In this document: piece by piece, positions 55,872-64,000 of the stretch
How positions within the stretch are numbered: the stretch's first letter is position 1
How the letters are laid out: each line of letters begins with the position of its first letter
Assembly: GCF_001982635.1 (NCBI RefSeq)
Contig: NZ_MKFI01000002.1
Coordinates: 124,001-188,000 of the forward strand
Reading direction: 5' to 3'
Length of the DNA stretch: 64,000 bases
Source of the DNA: Bradyrhizobium mercantei
GTDB taxonomy: Bacteria > Pseudomonadota > Alphaproteobacteria > Rhizobiales > Xanthobacteraceae
Notes under the pieces: generated by a model
What the model was told of the DNA's origin: nothing
Databases searched by the model: none
Seen by the model: only the letters and a program-made list of their open reading frames with translations
Translations under genes and position numbers: made by a program

Positions 55872-56801
55872 TCAGGTCTTGAGAACGGGAAGAGCGCTCT
55901 CGATTTCTGCGCGGCGGCTCTCGAGGAAGCCGGGGAGCCTCAAGTCTCTCCCAAGCACATCTGTCGCTTCATCGACGGCGAACCCAGGCTTGTCGGTCGC
56001 GATCTCGAACAGGACGCCACCGGGTTCACGAAAGTAGATCGAGCGGAAATAGTTGCGGTCCTTCTGTTCCGTCGGGTGCCTTTTGTGTTCTGCTATAAGC
56101 TTCTCGACCATTTTCGCTTGCTCCGCGTCACTCGTTGCGCGGAAGGCGATGTGATGCACTGAGCCGCGGCCCTGATGCCCTCTCGTCACTCCCTTTCGTT
56201 CCTCGATGTCGACCACACACCCGTTCGTTTCACCTGATGCAGCGAACCGGATCAGTGCCCCATCGCGGCCGACCTCGCGGAAGCCAAGCACGTCAGTCAA
56301 TATTGCCGCCGTCCTTTCCGCGCTATCGAGTACAAGCGTCGCACCATGAAGGCCACGGATCGCGTGCTCTACCGGGACATCTCCGTTGCTCCATGCAGGC
56401 CCGCTTTCTGCACCGGCAATCCCGACAAGCATCAGAGCTGTCCCGTCCGGATCAGAGAACGGAAGCACCGGCTCGCCAAACCGCGTCTCCATGGCTTGGC
56501 ACGAGATTTCCCGTTCAGCGAAGCGCCGGGCCCAATAGTCCATTGAACGCATCGGCACGCGAAAGGCTGTCCGATGAACCTCGCCGCCGCCGCGCGAACC
56601 CGGTGCCGATCCCGGCCACAGAAAGAAAGTCAGGATGGTCCCAGGACTGCCGGCTGCATCACCGTAATAGAAGTGATAGGTCGAAGGATCGTCGAAATTG
56701 ACCGTCTTTTTGACGAGACGCAGGCCGACATCGCGCGTGTAGAAATCCAGGTTTCTTGCGGGATCACCGGCGATCGCCGTGATGTGATGGATGCCCGACA
56801 T
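55872..56801 (-). CDS. VOC-family ring-cleaving dioxygenase (MhqO/MhqA-like)
   Basis: The 309-residue protein is made of two glyoxalase/VOC modules. Metal ligands are visible as SGIHHITAIAGD at the start, GSVHHIAFRA near residue 220, and GVLFEIATDKPGF near 270, giving the two-His, one-Glu site. This branch includes enzymes for hydroquinone-type ring opening and quinone resistance. Its start lies one base after the stop of the dehydrogenase gene. Confidence 0.9.
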   Translation of the reverse strand: MSGIHHITAIAGDPARNLDFYTRDVGLRLVKKTVNFDDPSTYHFYYGDAAGSPGTILTFFLWPGSAPGSRGGGEVHRTAFRVPMRSMDYWARRFAEREISCQAMETRFGEPVLPFSDPDGTALMLVGIAGAESGPAWSNGDVPVEHAIRGLHGATLVLDSAERTAAILTDVLGFREVGRDGALIRFAASGETNGCVVDIEERKGVTRGHQGRGSVHHIAFRATSDAEQAKMVEKLIAEHKRHPTEQKDRNYFRSIYFREPGGVLFEIATDKPGFAVDEATDVLGRDLRLPGFLESRRAEIESALPVLKT

Positions 56802-56802
56802 T

Positions 56803-57825
56803 TCATGCCTCCCTGGCAGCCTGCGCGGGGGCGCTCTTCAACTTCCTGGGCAGATCAGCCGCGACTGTCGGTGAGGCCACAGTCTGGAGACGACTGGTGC
56901 GGAGCTCGAGGAGTCCGAGCAGAATCTCGTCCCTCTCGGCTTCGAGCTCTTCAATGGTGCGCGATCCGACTTCGGCATGAACGCCGTCGATCAGCTTCTT
57001 CTGCAGTTCCGGCGTGAGCACCGGCGAACCCAGCGCCTTCCACGAAGCCGACATCGGGCCCGCGAACTGATGAAAGAAGTGCTCGATACCACCCGGGCCG
57101 CCGCCGAGATGATTGAGCATCATATTTCCCATGATGCCCCAGCGGAGACCGGGCCCCCAGGAGAGCGCGTCGTCGACATCGGCAGCGCTGAGCACATCCT
57201 CGGCAATGAGGTAATAGACCTCGCGAGCCAAGGCGCCCTGCAACCGGTTGGCGACATGGCCCGGCATTTCCTTGTTGAGGCGTATCGCCTTCTTGCCGAT
57301 GGACTTGTAGAAATCGATTGCACGCCGGATCGTCTCCTCCGACGTCTTGCCCCCGCCGACCACCTCGACAAGCGGAATCAAGTGCGGCGGATTGAAGGGA
57401 TGACCGATGACGCAACGTTCCGGATGCAAGGCGACGCCCGACTGAATGTCGCTCATCTTGAGCCCGGACGAGCTCGATGCGATGATGACATCGGGGGGCA
57501 GCAGTTCGTCGAGTTGCCTGTAAAGCCCCTGCTTGAAATCCAGGCGCTCCGGCCCGTTCTCCTGAACGAGGTCGGCACCCGCCAACGCTTCCGCGAGATC
57601 GTGCGTAAACTTCAGGTTCGATTGCGACGCCCCCGGCGAGAGGCCCAATCGTTCGAGCGCCGGCCAGGCCTCCTTCACGAAGTTCCGCAGCGCGGTTTCC
57701 GCGTTGGGCGCGATGTCCGTCGCCACGACTTGCATCCCCTTGGCGAGATACTGGGCGGCCCAGCTCGCACCGATGACGCCGGTGCCGACGATTGCGATAC
57801 GGCGAATGGTCTTGGTGTTCGACAT
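56803..57825 (-). CDS. 3-hydroxyacyl-CoA dehydrogenase (carnitine dehydrogenase-like)
   Basis: The 340-residue NAD-dependent dehydrogenase has the Rossmann loop RRIAIVGTGVIGASWAAQYL, the SSSSGLKMSDIQ catalytic-serine segment, and the His-Glu pair in IGHPFNPPHLIPLVEVVGG. There is no fused hydratase domain. Family members oxidise 3-hydroxyacyl-CoA or carnitine. ATG at 57825 is preceded by GGAG. Next to dioxygenase, CoA-transferase, hydratase and acyl-CoA dehydrogenase genes, a CoA-ester role is more likely than carnitine. Confidence 0.9.
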   Translation of the reverse strand: MSNTKTIRRIAIVGTGVIGASWAAQYLAKGMQVVATDIAPNAETALRNFVKEAWPALERLGLSPGASQSNLKFTHDLAEALAGADLVQENGPERLDFKQGLYRQLDELLPPDVIIASSSSGLKMSDIQSGVALHPERCVIGHPFNPPHLIPLVEVVGGGKTSEETIRRAIDFYKSIGKKAIRLNKEMPGHVANRLQGALAREVYYLIAEDVLSAADVDDALSWGPGLRWGIMGNMMLNHLGGGPGGIEHFFHQFAGPMSASWKALGSPVLTPELQKKLIDGVHAEVGSRTIEELEAERDEILLGLLELRTSRLQTVASPTVAADLPRKLKSAPAQAAREA

Positions 57826-57847
57826 GATCAATGCTCCTACAGTCAGT

Positions 57848-58765
57848 TCAGATGTCAGCGTATGCGATGCCGGTAAGATTGCCTTGGGCCGCGAGGATCG
57901 TGCGCTCCTCCGACCCATCGAGGCGAGCGGAGTAGAGCGATCCCGCGAAATCGGTCACGAACATCCGATCGCGCCATAGATCGAGCGCAATGCCGATTCC
58001 TTCCATCAGATGCTTGACGACGATCTCGGGCGCCTGGATTTCTGTGTCGATCCGCACCCGATTGACGGTGTTGCCGCGCGGTGGATCACCACGGTCGGTC
58101 CAATAGAGAGTACGCCTGCCAAGGTCCAGCTCGAGGTCGATCGGCTCCGGCAGATGATCGAGTAGCAGCTCGACGTCCGATCGGTTCACGGCGGTCTCGC
58201 CCCTGGGGATTTCAATTCCCGCACGGAAAAGCCGACCCTTGTTTCCCTTGGTCGGGCCCTTTTGGGTCCAGTAGATTTGCTGGCGCACCGGGTCGATCGT
58301 AACCCCGACGCACCACCGGGTCTGATCGCGCCGCTCGACGTCGCCGCGGCCTGCTTCAACGAGGGTCTCGATCTGAGAGCCGTCGAGATTGGCGCGCATC
58401 ACGCGCATCCCCTCCCGATCGCCCCAATAGAGCTTGCCGTTTGGCTTATCGAGATGCAGTTGTTTCGGCGTAAACGTGCCGCCGGGAGGAACGATGAACA
58501 TGCGGTTCTTGCCGTCAAGATCAGCGCGTTCAATCGAGCCGTCGTTCTGAGCGGGAACGCCCATATTGGTCCAGTAGACGTGACCCGCAGCGCTGTCGAC
58601 GGCGACCCCGTCGGGATAACGACAGTCGGTCGCGATCACCGTGCGATTCGATCCGTCCGACTCCATTGAGAGAACGCGCCCTCCACTCAAGTCGAGGAGA
58701 AACAGCTTGCCGGAGCGCCCAGCAGTCGATGACGATTTTGCCTTTGCGGCGTCGAGCACGCTCAT
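57848..58765 (-). CDS. YWTD-repeat (LDL-receptor class B-like) beta-propeller protein
   Basis: The 305-residue soluble protein is a six-bladed propeller with YWTD-type repeats: VYWTNMG, LYWGDREG, IYWTQKGP and LYWTDRGD appear at blade boundaries, and each blade repeats text like GSNRTVIATD and DGSQIETLV. It lacks a signal peptide or receptor domains. Related bacterial proteins are unannotated; some SMP-30-like propellers are lactonases. It starts inside the CoA-transferase stop (ATGA), so it is made together with the catabolic enzymes, yet has no known place in such pathways. Confidence 0.85.
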   Translation of the reverse strand: MSVLDAAKAKSSSTAGRSGKLFLLDLSGGRVLSMESDGSNRTVIATDCRYPDGVAVDSAAGHVYWTNMGVPAQNDGSIERADLDGKNRMFIVPPGGTFTPKQLHLDKPNGKLYWGDREGMRVMRANLDGSQIETLVEAGRGDVERRDQTRWCVGVTIDPVRQQIYWTQKGPTKGNKGRLFRAGIEIPRGETAVNRSDVELLLDHLPEPIDLELDLGRRTLYWTDRGDPPRGNTVNRVRIDTEIQAPEIVVKHLMEGIGIALDLWRDRMFVTDFAGSLYSARLDGSEERTILAAQGNLTGIAYADI

Positions 58766-60027
58766 TGCTTGCTCCTTTCCGGGATTTGGCGCTGCACCTG
58801 CGCGGCCGTAGGACTGCCTGGTGCCGCAATGGCACCACTCTCGCGCAGGCTCTCGATGCTCCTGGCGTCGAACCCCAGCACGCCAAGTACCTCATCGGTG
58901 TGCTCGCCCAAGCCGGGCGCGCGCCGGGCCGGAACCTTCGCGATACCATGCATCTGGATCGGGCTGCTGATGGTCGAGGTCAACTTGCCGCCCGCACCTT
59001 CGAGCGGGACGATGATCTCGTTCGCGGTCAGTTGCGGATCGTTGATGACCTCCTGGGGGCCGCGCACTTCTCCGAAAGTGACGTTCACATCGGCAAAGAC
59101 CGAATGCCAGTGTGCCATCGGCTGGGCGCCGAAGGCCTCGTCGAAGATCGCCGTGAGCTGCGGCATGTTCGCGAGCACCTGCGTGGGATCAGAGAATCGA
59201 GGATCAGTCAGCAGGTCCGAGCGGCCCATGGCATTGGCGACTGCCGCAAACCTGTCCGGCGGGATGACAAGGACGAACCAGGTTCCGTCGGCGGCGCGAT
59301 AGACGTTCATCGCCGCACTGGCGGGATGTTTGCGGTCGTGCATTGGAGGAAATTTCGCGCCGGCAAGCGCTGCCTGAACGGAAACGCTTGCGGACCATAC
59401 GCCTTCGGCCAGGAGCGAGGTCGTGACATAGGCGCCCTTGCCGGTGCGCTCGCGCCGGTAGAGCGCGGTCACGATCGCCGAATAGAGGCCTACGGCGGTC
59501 GCATTGTCTCCGCTGCCGCTCACCGGCCAGGTCGGTGGCGCGCCGGCATCCCGCGTCAGCGACAGCAGACCGCTGCGTGCCCAGAACGAGGTCAGGTCGA
59601 AGCCGGGCAGGTTCGCATCCGGCCCGTTCTCGCCAAAGCCGGTCAGGTCGGCGTAGATCAGCCGCGGGTTCCATCCTGCGACGTCTTCATATTCGAGCTT
59701 CAGCTTCTTGCGCGCATGATGCGGCGTGTTGACGATGAACACGTCGGCCCAGTTGGCGAGCTCGAACAGGACCTGCTGCGCGCCCGGTGACTTCAGGTCG
59801 AGAGCGATGCTGCGCTTGTTGCGGTTGGCGAGGTGCCATTGATAGGGGTCCTCGGCATGCGGCTGGATCGGCGTCGTGTGCCCGTGCCGCCATGGGTCGC
59901 CGTGCGGCGGCTCTACCTTGATGACGTCGGCGCCGAAATCGGACAGGATCACGGCGGCGCCTGGCCCCGCGATGAAGCTCGACAGATCGACGACCTTCAG
60001 TCCTGAGAAGATGTTTTCATTTGCCAT
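58762..60027 (-). CDS. class III CoA-transferase (CaiB/BaiF)
   Basis: The 421-residue enzyme moves CoA between carboxylic acids. Visible are the N-terminal GLKVVDLSSFIAGPGAAVIL, the CoA-site DVIKVEPPHGDPWR, and LPGFDLTSFWARSGLL with the catalytic aspartate. It probably activates the pathway's acid substrate, working with the acyl-CoA dehydrogenase upstream. It lies 45 bp after the enoyl-CoA hydratase gene. Confidence 0.93.
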   Translation of the reverse strand: MANENIFSGLKVVDLSSFIAGPGAAVILSDFGADVIKVEPPHGDPWRHGHTTPIQPHAEDPYQWHLANRNKRSIALDLKSPGAQQVLFELANWADVFIVNTPHHARKKLKLEYEDVAGWNPRLIYADLTGFGENGPDANLPGFDLTSFWARSGLLSLTRDAGAPPTWPVSGSGDNATAVGLYSAIVTALYRRERTGKGAYVTTSLLAEGVWSASVSVQAALAGAKFPPMHDRKHPASAAMNVYRAADGTWFVLVIPPDRFAAVANAMGRSDLLTDPRFSDPTQVLANMPQLTAIFDEAFGAQPMAHWHSVFADVNVTFGEVRGPQEVINDPQLTANEIIVPLEGAGGKLTSTISSPIQMHGIAKVPARRAPGLGEHTDEVLGVLGFDARSIESLRESGAIAAPGSPTAAQVQRQIPERSKQ

Positions 60028-60072
60028 TTGATGGCTCCTTGGTTGACGTGTGGCGTTCGCCCTTCGCAGGCA

Positions 60073-60909
60073 TTAGTGACCGTGAAATTGCGCCGGGCGC
60101 TTCTGGAGGAATGCCGATGTACCTTCCTTCTTGTCCTCCGTTCCGGCGCACAGCCCGAAGTAGGAGGCTTCGAGAACGAGACCTTCGCTCTGGCTGATCT
60201 CCATTCCCTTGTTGACCGCGTCGAGTGCATATCTGACGGCGAGCGGCGCGTTGGCGACGATCTCCTTCAAGATCGCTTCTGCACGCGGAATGAGGTTGCC
60301 CGCAGGGACGATCTCGTTGACGAGCCCGATACGGTAGGCCTCTTGAGCGCTGATGATTGCGCCCGACAGAATGAGCTGGAGCGCGCGGCCCTTGCCGACC
60401 AACCGTGGCAGGCGCTGTGTACCACCACCGCCCGGAATCAATCCGAGCTTCACTTCTGGTTGGCCAAACTTCGCGCGTTCCACCGCGATGCGAATGGTGC
60501 AGGCCATCGCCGTCTCGCAGCCGCCACCCAAGGCAAAGCCATTGATTGCGGCAACCACCGGCTTGCCGAGATTCTCGATGAGATCGAGCACGCCTTGACC
60601 GTGCCGGCTCGACCGCTCGGCATCGATTGCGGTCGCCTGCGCGAGGTCGCCGATATCCGCGCCGGCGATGAAGGCCCTGTCGCCCGCTCCCGTCAGAATG
60701 ACGCCGCGCACATCCGGGTCGTCTTGGGCACGCGCGAAAACGATGCGCAGTTCTTGCCAGGTCGCCCCGTTCAGGGCGTTCAGCACCTTGGGACGGTTGA
60801 TGGTTACATAGGCAAGGCCGTTCTTCTTCTCGTAGAGGACGTTCGCAAGCGCCTGTGCCGGCGTCGACGCGACTGATTGCGAGGGAACTATTGCTACTGG
60901 TGCTGACAT
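60073..60909 (-). CDS. enoyl-CoA hydratase
   Basis: The 278-residue crotonase has both catalytic glutamates in place (GFALGGGCETAMAC and FGQPEVKLGLIPGGGGTQRL) and the oxyanion motif GDRAFIAGADI. A short N-terminal stretch of about 20 residues precedes the fold. It would hydrate the product of the acyl-CoA dehydrogenase encoded just upstream. Confidence 0.94.
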   Translation of the reverse strand: MSAPVAIVPSQSVASTPAQALANVLYEKKNGLAYVTINRPKVLNALNGATWQELRIVFARAQDDPDVRGVILTGAGDRAFIAGADIGDLAQATAIDAERSSRHGQGVLDLIENLGKPVVAAINGFALGGGCETAMACTIRIAVERAKFGQPEVKLGLIPGGGGTQRLPRLVGKGRALQLILSGAIISAQEAYRIGLVNEIVPAGNLIPRAEAILKEIVANAPLAVRYALDAVNKGMEISQSEGLVLEASYFGLCAGTEDKKEGTSAFLQKRPAQFHGH

Positions 60910-60967
60910 CGTGACTGCTCCTGTCTGATGGATGGGCCGGCAGGACGATGCGGGCCCATTGGTGACG

Positions 60968-62188
60968 TCACACGAAGGCGCTGAAGCCGGTGGCCGCCTT
61001 GGCGACGATCAGGTTCTGCATCTGGAACGTGCCTTCGTAGGAATACAGAGCCTCAGCGTCGGAGAAGAAGCGCCCGACATTGTTGTCGACGACGATGCCG
61101 TTTGCGCCGCACACCTCGCGTGCCCAAGCCACCGTCTCGCGCATTCGAGCGGTCGTGAACGCTTTCGCGAGCGAGGCATGCTGATCGAGCAGCTTGCCCG
61201 ATTCCTCGATCTCCGCGAGCCGCAACATCGTCGACTGGCAGGCGGTGACGTTGCCCAGCATCCTGGCGATCAGATCCTGGACCATCTGGAATGAAGCGAT
61301 CGGTTTGCCGAACTGCAGGCGCTGCTGCGTGTATTTGAGTGCGGCTTCATAGGCGCCCATCTGCAATCCGGTCGCCATCCAGCCGACTCCGGACCGTGTC
61401 AAGCGCAGCACGTGCGCGGTGTCGCGGAACGAATTGGCGTGCTGCAGGCGATTCGCTTCCGGAACGCGGCAGTCCGTCATCGTAATCAGGCCGTTCTGAA
61501 CCACCTTGAGGGCCATTTTGTTCTGGATCTTCTCGACGCTGAAGCCGGGCGTCGCCTTGTTCTCGACGATGAAGCCCTTGACCTGGTTGTCGTCGACGTC
61601 GCGTGCCCAGATGATCGACACGTCGCACCAGGGCGCGTTGCCGATCCATTTCTTCTGGCCATTGAGGATCCAGGTGTCGCCTTCGCGCTTTGCGGTAGTG
61701 GTGAGACCGCCTCCGGTTCCCGAGCCGACCAGCGGTTCAGTAAGGCCGAAGCAGCCGATCTTCTCCAGGCGCGCCATCGGCGGAAGCCACTTCTGCTTCT
61801 GCTCTTCGGAGCCCAGCACGGCGATCGTGCCCATCGCTAGCCCGATATGGACGCCAAAGAAGGTCGCGAACGACGCGTCGACCTTGGTCATCTCCATGAT
61901 CAGCATGCCATGGAGCTTGTCGCTGGCGCGCTTGTAACCGTAACCGTCGACGCCGAGGCCGCCGATGTTGAGTTCCTTCAACGCAGGCAGCACTTCGAAC
62001 GGGAAGGCATCTTCAACCCAATATTTGTTGATGATGGGCGCGACCTTCGCCTCCATAAACTCGCGCACCTTCTTGAGAATGGCCTGTTCATCGGTACTTA
62101 AAGTGCCGGTAATCTGATAGAAGTCGCTGTTCGGCGCCGGAAGCGGTTTGTGGGCAGCGGACGGCTTGAGCGCTGTTACGGTCGTCAT
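60968..62188 (-). CDS. acyl-CoA dehydrogenase (glutaryl-CoA dehydrogenase-like)
   Basis: The 406-residue flavoprotein has LTEPLVGSGTGGGLTTTA and WILNGQKKWIGNA for FAD and substrate, QLQFGKPIASFQMVQ-type helices, and the catalytic glutamate in YSYEGTFQMQNLIVAKAATG. That last motif is characteristic of the glutaryl-CoA and short-chain branch. ATG at 62188 is chosen because GGAG lies six bases before it. It is the first gene of the minus-strand catabolic run. Confidence 0.95.
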   Translation of the reverse strand: MTTVTALKPSAAHKPLPAPNSDFYQITGTLSTDEQAILKKVREFMEAKVAPIINKYWVEDAFPFEVLPALKELNIGGLGVDGYGYKRASDKLHGMLIMEMTKVDASFATFFGVHIGLAMGTIAVLGSEEQKQKWLPPMARLEKIGCFGLTEPLVGSGTGGGLTTTAKREGDTWILNGQKKWIGNAPWCDVSIIWARDVDDNQVKGFIVENKATPGFSVEKIQNKMALKVVQNGLITMTDCRVPEANRLQHANSFRDTAHVLRLTRSGVGWMATGLQMGAYEAALKYTQQRLQFGKPIASFQMVQDLIARMLGNVTACQSTMLRLAEIEESGKLLDQHASLAKAFTTARMRETVAWAREVCGANGIVVDNNVGRFFSDAEALYSYEGTFQMQNLIVAKAATGFSAFV

Positions 62189-62200
62189 GTAGATCTCCAT

Positions 62201-62711
62201 TGCGTTTGGCTTGCCTTTGCCGGGTGTCGATCCATCCCGGCGTCCCCCGCGTTATGCGGGCTTTCGTCGAACATGGCTTTGCACTGATTGCGGATGTTTT
62301 TTCATTGGTGGCTCTCTAGGTGCGAGCCGTCACCCGAGTTCGCCTTCTGCGCTACGACGAACGTAGTGGTGTCGTCAGCGGCGCGAACACCTTCAGTTGT
62401 CAGCCGAGCACGCCCACGGGGTGCAAAAGCCTCGAACGAATCTATCGGGGGGAGCGGGTGAAAGGTGAGCCGGGCTGAATCAGTCCGTCATAAAGCCGCA
62501 ATTCGGCGGGCCATTCCCCGGTGGCCAAGCACGACATTCTCCGCAGCAACGTGCCGGGCCGTTGGCAGTTTGCGGATATTTAGTGGCTGTGACGTGGAGG
62601 TTGAGCTCGCCAACGATCGCCTGTCATTCGAGGCCGAAGTTTCCACCTTGTGGGCTTGACCCGATCGTGCCCCCATGACATTGGCCAGGCGGGCCCTAGC
62701 TTTTCGCTCGC
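62201..62711. other. 500-base gap upstream of the catabolic cluster
   Basis: No gene that I trust. It must hold the promoter of the acyl-CoA dehydrogenase operon, but I could not settle on sigma-70 or sigma-54 boxes. A short reading frame on the plus strand near 62465-62659 lacks protein-like features. Confidence 0.45.
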
Positions 62712-64000
62712 CTAGCGCGCAGGTGATTTTGTCTCGGCCGGTCGGCCTTGCTGTGGCTTCGAACGCTTTGCCCGCAGCGCGGTAGCGCTCGCCTCACGAC
62801 TCCTCGCTGGCTGTTCCGGGATCAACTCCGAGCTGCGCTGTCCGGTGAAATAGGACCACAACCACTGGCGCTGCACGCGTAGTCGGTTCTGCAGTTGGGG
62901 AAGCGCCATCAAGTGCACAGTGGCCCAAACGAGCCAGGTGAAAAATCCAGCTACGCGAACGTGTCTCGTCTCCAGGATGGCAAAGTTTTTGCCAACAACA
63001 GCCATACTACCCCTGTCGGCGTAGCGGAACGGGCCTTTCGGCGCTCGTCCTTTCATGTAACGCGCAATGGCGCTTGCGACGTAGCGACCTTCCTGGATCG
63101 CCGCCTGCGCCACGCCGGGTACCGGTCGCCCATCGCTCACCGTCATGGATGCATCGCCAATGACGAACACCCCGGAAGCTTGCTTGACATTCAGATATGG
63201 ATCGACGACCACCCTACCCGCACGATCAGATTCCGCGCCGAGCAACTTGAGGAGCGGTGGTGCCGCCACTCCCGCGGTCCACAGGACTGTCGCCGCCGGG
63301 ATTCTATTGCTGTTCGCTACGACGCCGGTCGCGTCGACGATCTCAACTCGCACTCCAGTCAAGATCCTGACACCGAGCTTCTCCAGCCGCTTCGCTGCCT
63401 TCGCCGCCAGACGATCGGAAAACGTCGGAAGAATACGCTTACCGCTCTCGATCAGGATGATCGAACTGTCCGCGGGATCAATATGTCGATACTGTCCGCG
63501 CAACGTCGTGGTAGCGAGTTGCGCGATCGACGCTGCAAGTTCAACGCCGGTCGGCCCGCCACCGACCAGTACGAACGTCATCTGCCGCGCGCGCACGGCT
63601 TCATCATTGGTTGTCTCAGCCAATTCGTAGGCACCAAGAATTTTCGCTCGAATATCCTCGGCGTCGCCGAGCGTCTTGAGGCTGGGCGCATATTTGGCAA
63701 ATTCGTCGTGACCGAAATAGCTCGGCTGCACCCCGGTTGCGATGACCAGATAATCGAACGGAATTTTGAGCATCCCGGCCTTCGGAGATACGGCCTCGAT
63801 CGTTCGTGACTCCAGGTCCACACCGGTTACATCGGCGAGCAATACGCTGACGTTCTTCTGTTCGCGTGCCAACTGACGAATCGGCGCAGCAATCTCAGAA
63901 GGAGCAAGCACGGCCGTCGCGACCTGGTAGAGCAACGGCTGAAAGATATGGTGGTTGCGCCGGTCGATGATTGTGACGTCCGCATCCACCCGCTTCAATC
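62712..64000 (-). CDS. ndh: type II NADH dehydrogenase, N-terminus cut by window
   Basis: A membrane-bound FAD enzyme that passes electrons from NADH to quinone without pumping protons. About 429 residues are visible; the first FAD-binding strand-loop is beyond the window end. Seen are DADVTIIDRRNHHIFQPLLYQVAT, the NADH-site VLVGGGPTGVELAASIA, FVIGDASMTV and the C-terminal quinone/membrane part. An arginine/lysine-rich tail of about 30 residues follows. It may re-oxidise NADH made by the neighbouring beta-oxidation genes. Confidence 0.92.
   Translation of the reverse strand, partial: LKRVDADVTIIDRRNHHIFQPLLYQVATAVLAPSEIAAPIRQLAREQKNVSVLLADVTGVDLESRTIEAVSPKAGMLKIPFDYLVIATGVQPSYFGHDEFAKYAPSLKTLGDAEDIRAKILGAYELAETTNDEAVRARQMTFVLVGGGPTGVELAASIAQLATTTLRGQYRHIDPADSSIILIESGKRILPTFSDRLAAKAAKRLEKLGVRILTGVRVEIVDATGVVANSNRIPAATVLWTAGVAAPPLLKLLGAESDRAGRVVVDPYLNVKQASGVFVIGDASMTVSDGRPVPGVAQAAIQEGRYVASAIARYMKGRAPKGPFRYADRGSMAVVGKNFAILETRHVRVAGFFTWLVWATVHLMALPQLQNRLRVQRQWLWSYFTGQRSSELIPEQPARSREASATALRAKRSKPQQGRPAETKSPAR

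Noticed and set aside
62555..62585. Possible sigma-54 promoter (TTGGCAGTTTGCGG)
   Set aside because: The GG and GC elements are too close together for the required -24/-12 spacing, and it does not point at the catabolic operon.

Overview
The window looks like a piece of chromosome from an alphaproteobacterium of the Bradyrhizobium type. The grounds are high GC with strong third-position bias, the order dusB-ntrB-ntrC-ntrY-ntrX-hfq-hflX, a fused ispDF, a PopZ gene, a BA14K protein, and the short palindromic repeats common in Bradyrhizobium intergenic DNA. I ran no searches, so family names come from motifs and recall.

Layout. Positions 1-9200 hold the end of an RND efflux permease, a DTW-domain tRNA-modifying enzyme, tRNA-Cys, a TetR/DUF1772 divergent pair with twin operators, tRNA-Asn, a Pcm-like methyltransferase, a TolC-type outer-membrane channel and popZ. 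Positions 9300-17500 hold valS, a 3-methyladenine DNA glycosylase, lipA, a P-loop protein, a START-domain RatA/Coq10 protein, a BA14K protein, pncC and ispDF. Positions 17700-29070 are the nitrogen-regulation block dusB-ntrBC and ntrYX, then hfq-hflX and mgtE. Positions 29100-34620 hold mazG (whose 3' end runs into a repeat), a small acquired-looking segment carrying a stranded copy of the mazG 5' end, queC, several palindromic repeats, and a cobalt-type nitrile hydratase operon facing a crotonase-family gene. Positions 34600-42200 hold a frameshifted DUF763 gene, a TRAP transporter with an acyl-CoA ligase, and a nitroreductase-marR pair behind a near-perfect 28-bp palindrome.

Positions 42250-51000 are a housekeeping run on the minus strand (rlpA further upstream, then dac, tmk, holB, metG, tatD, metallo-beta-lactamase), with an epoxide-hydrolase-like gene on the plus strand. 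MetG carries an unusual lysine/alanine-rich N-terminal tail of about 145 residues. Positions 51300-54200 hold two micro-proteins, a matrixin-like protease with a propeller-like C-terminal repeat region, a Nudix hydrolase and a low-molecular-weight phosphatase.

Positions 54222-62190 look like a catabolic island: tRNA-Ser(UGA), a truncated tyrosine integrase fused to a resolvase-like remnant, then a minus-strand cluster of alpha/beta hydrolase, ring-cleaving dioxygenase, 3-hydroxyacyl-CoA dehydrogenase, YWTD-propeller protein, class III CoA-transferase, enoyl-CoA hydratase and acyl-CoA dehydrogenase. Together these could activate a carboxylic acid as its CoA ester and beta-oxidise it. A type II NADH dehydrogenase, cut by the window edge, follows.

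The strongest candidates for something new are the MetG tail, the YWTD protein embedded in a CoA-ester pathway, and the mazG replacement scar with its orphan terminator. Most of the remaining DNA is ordinary core genome.
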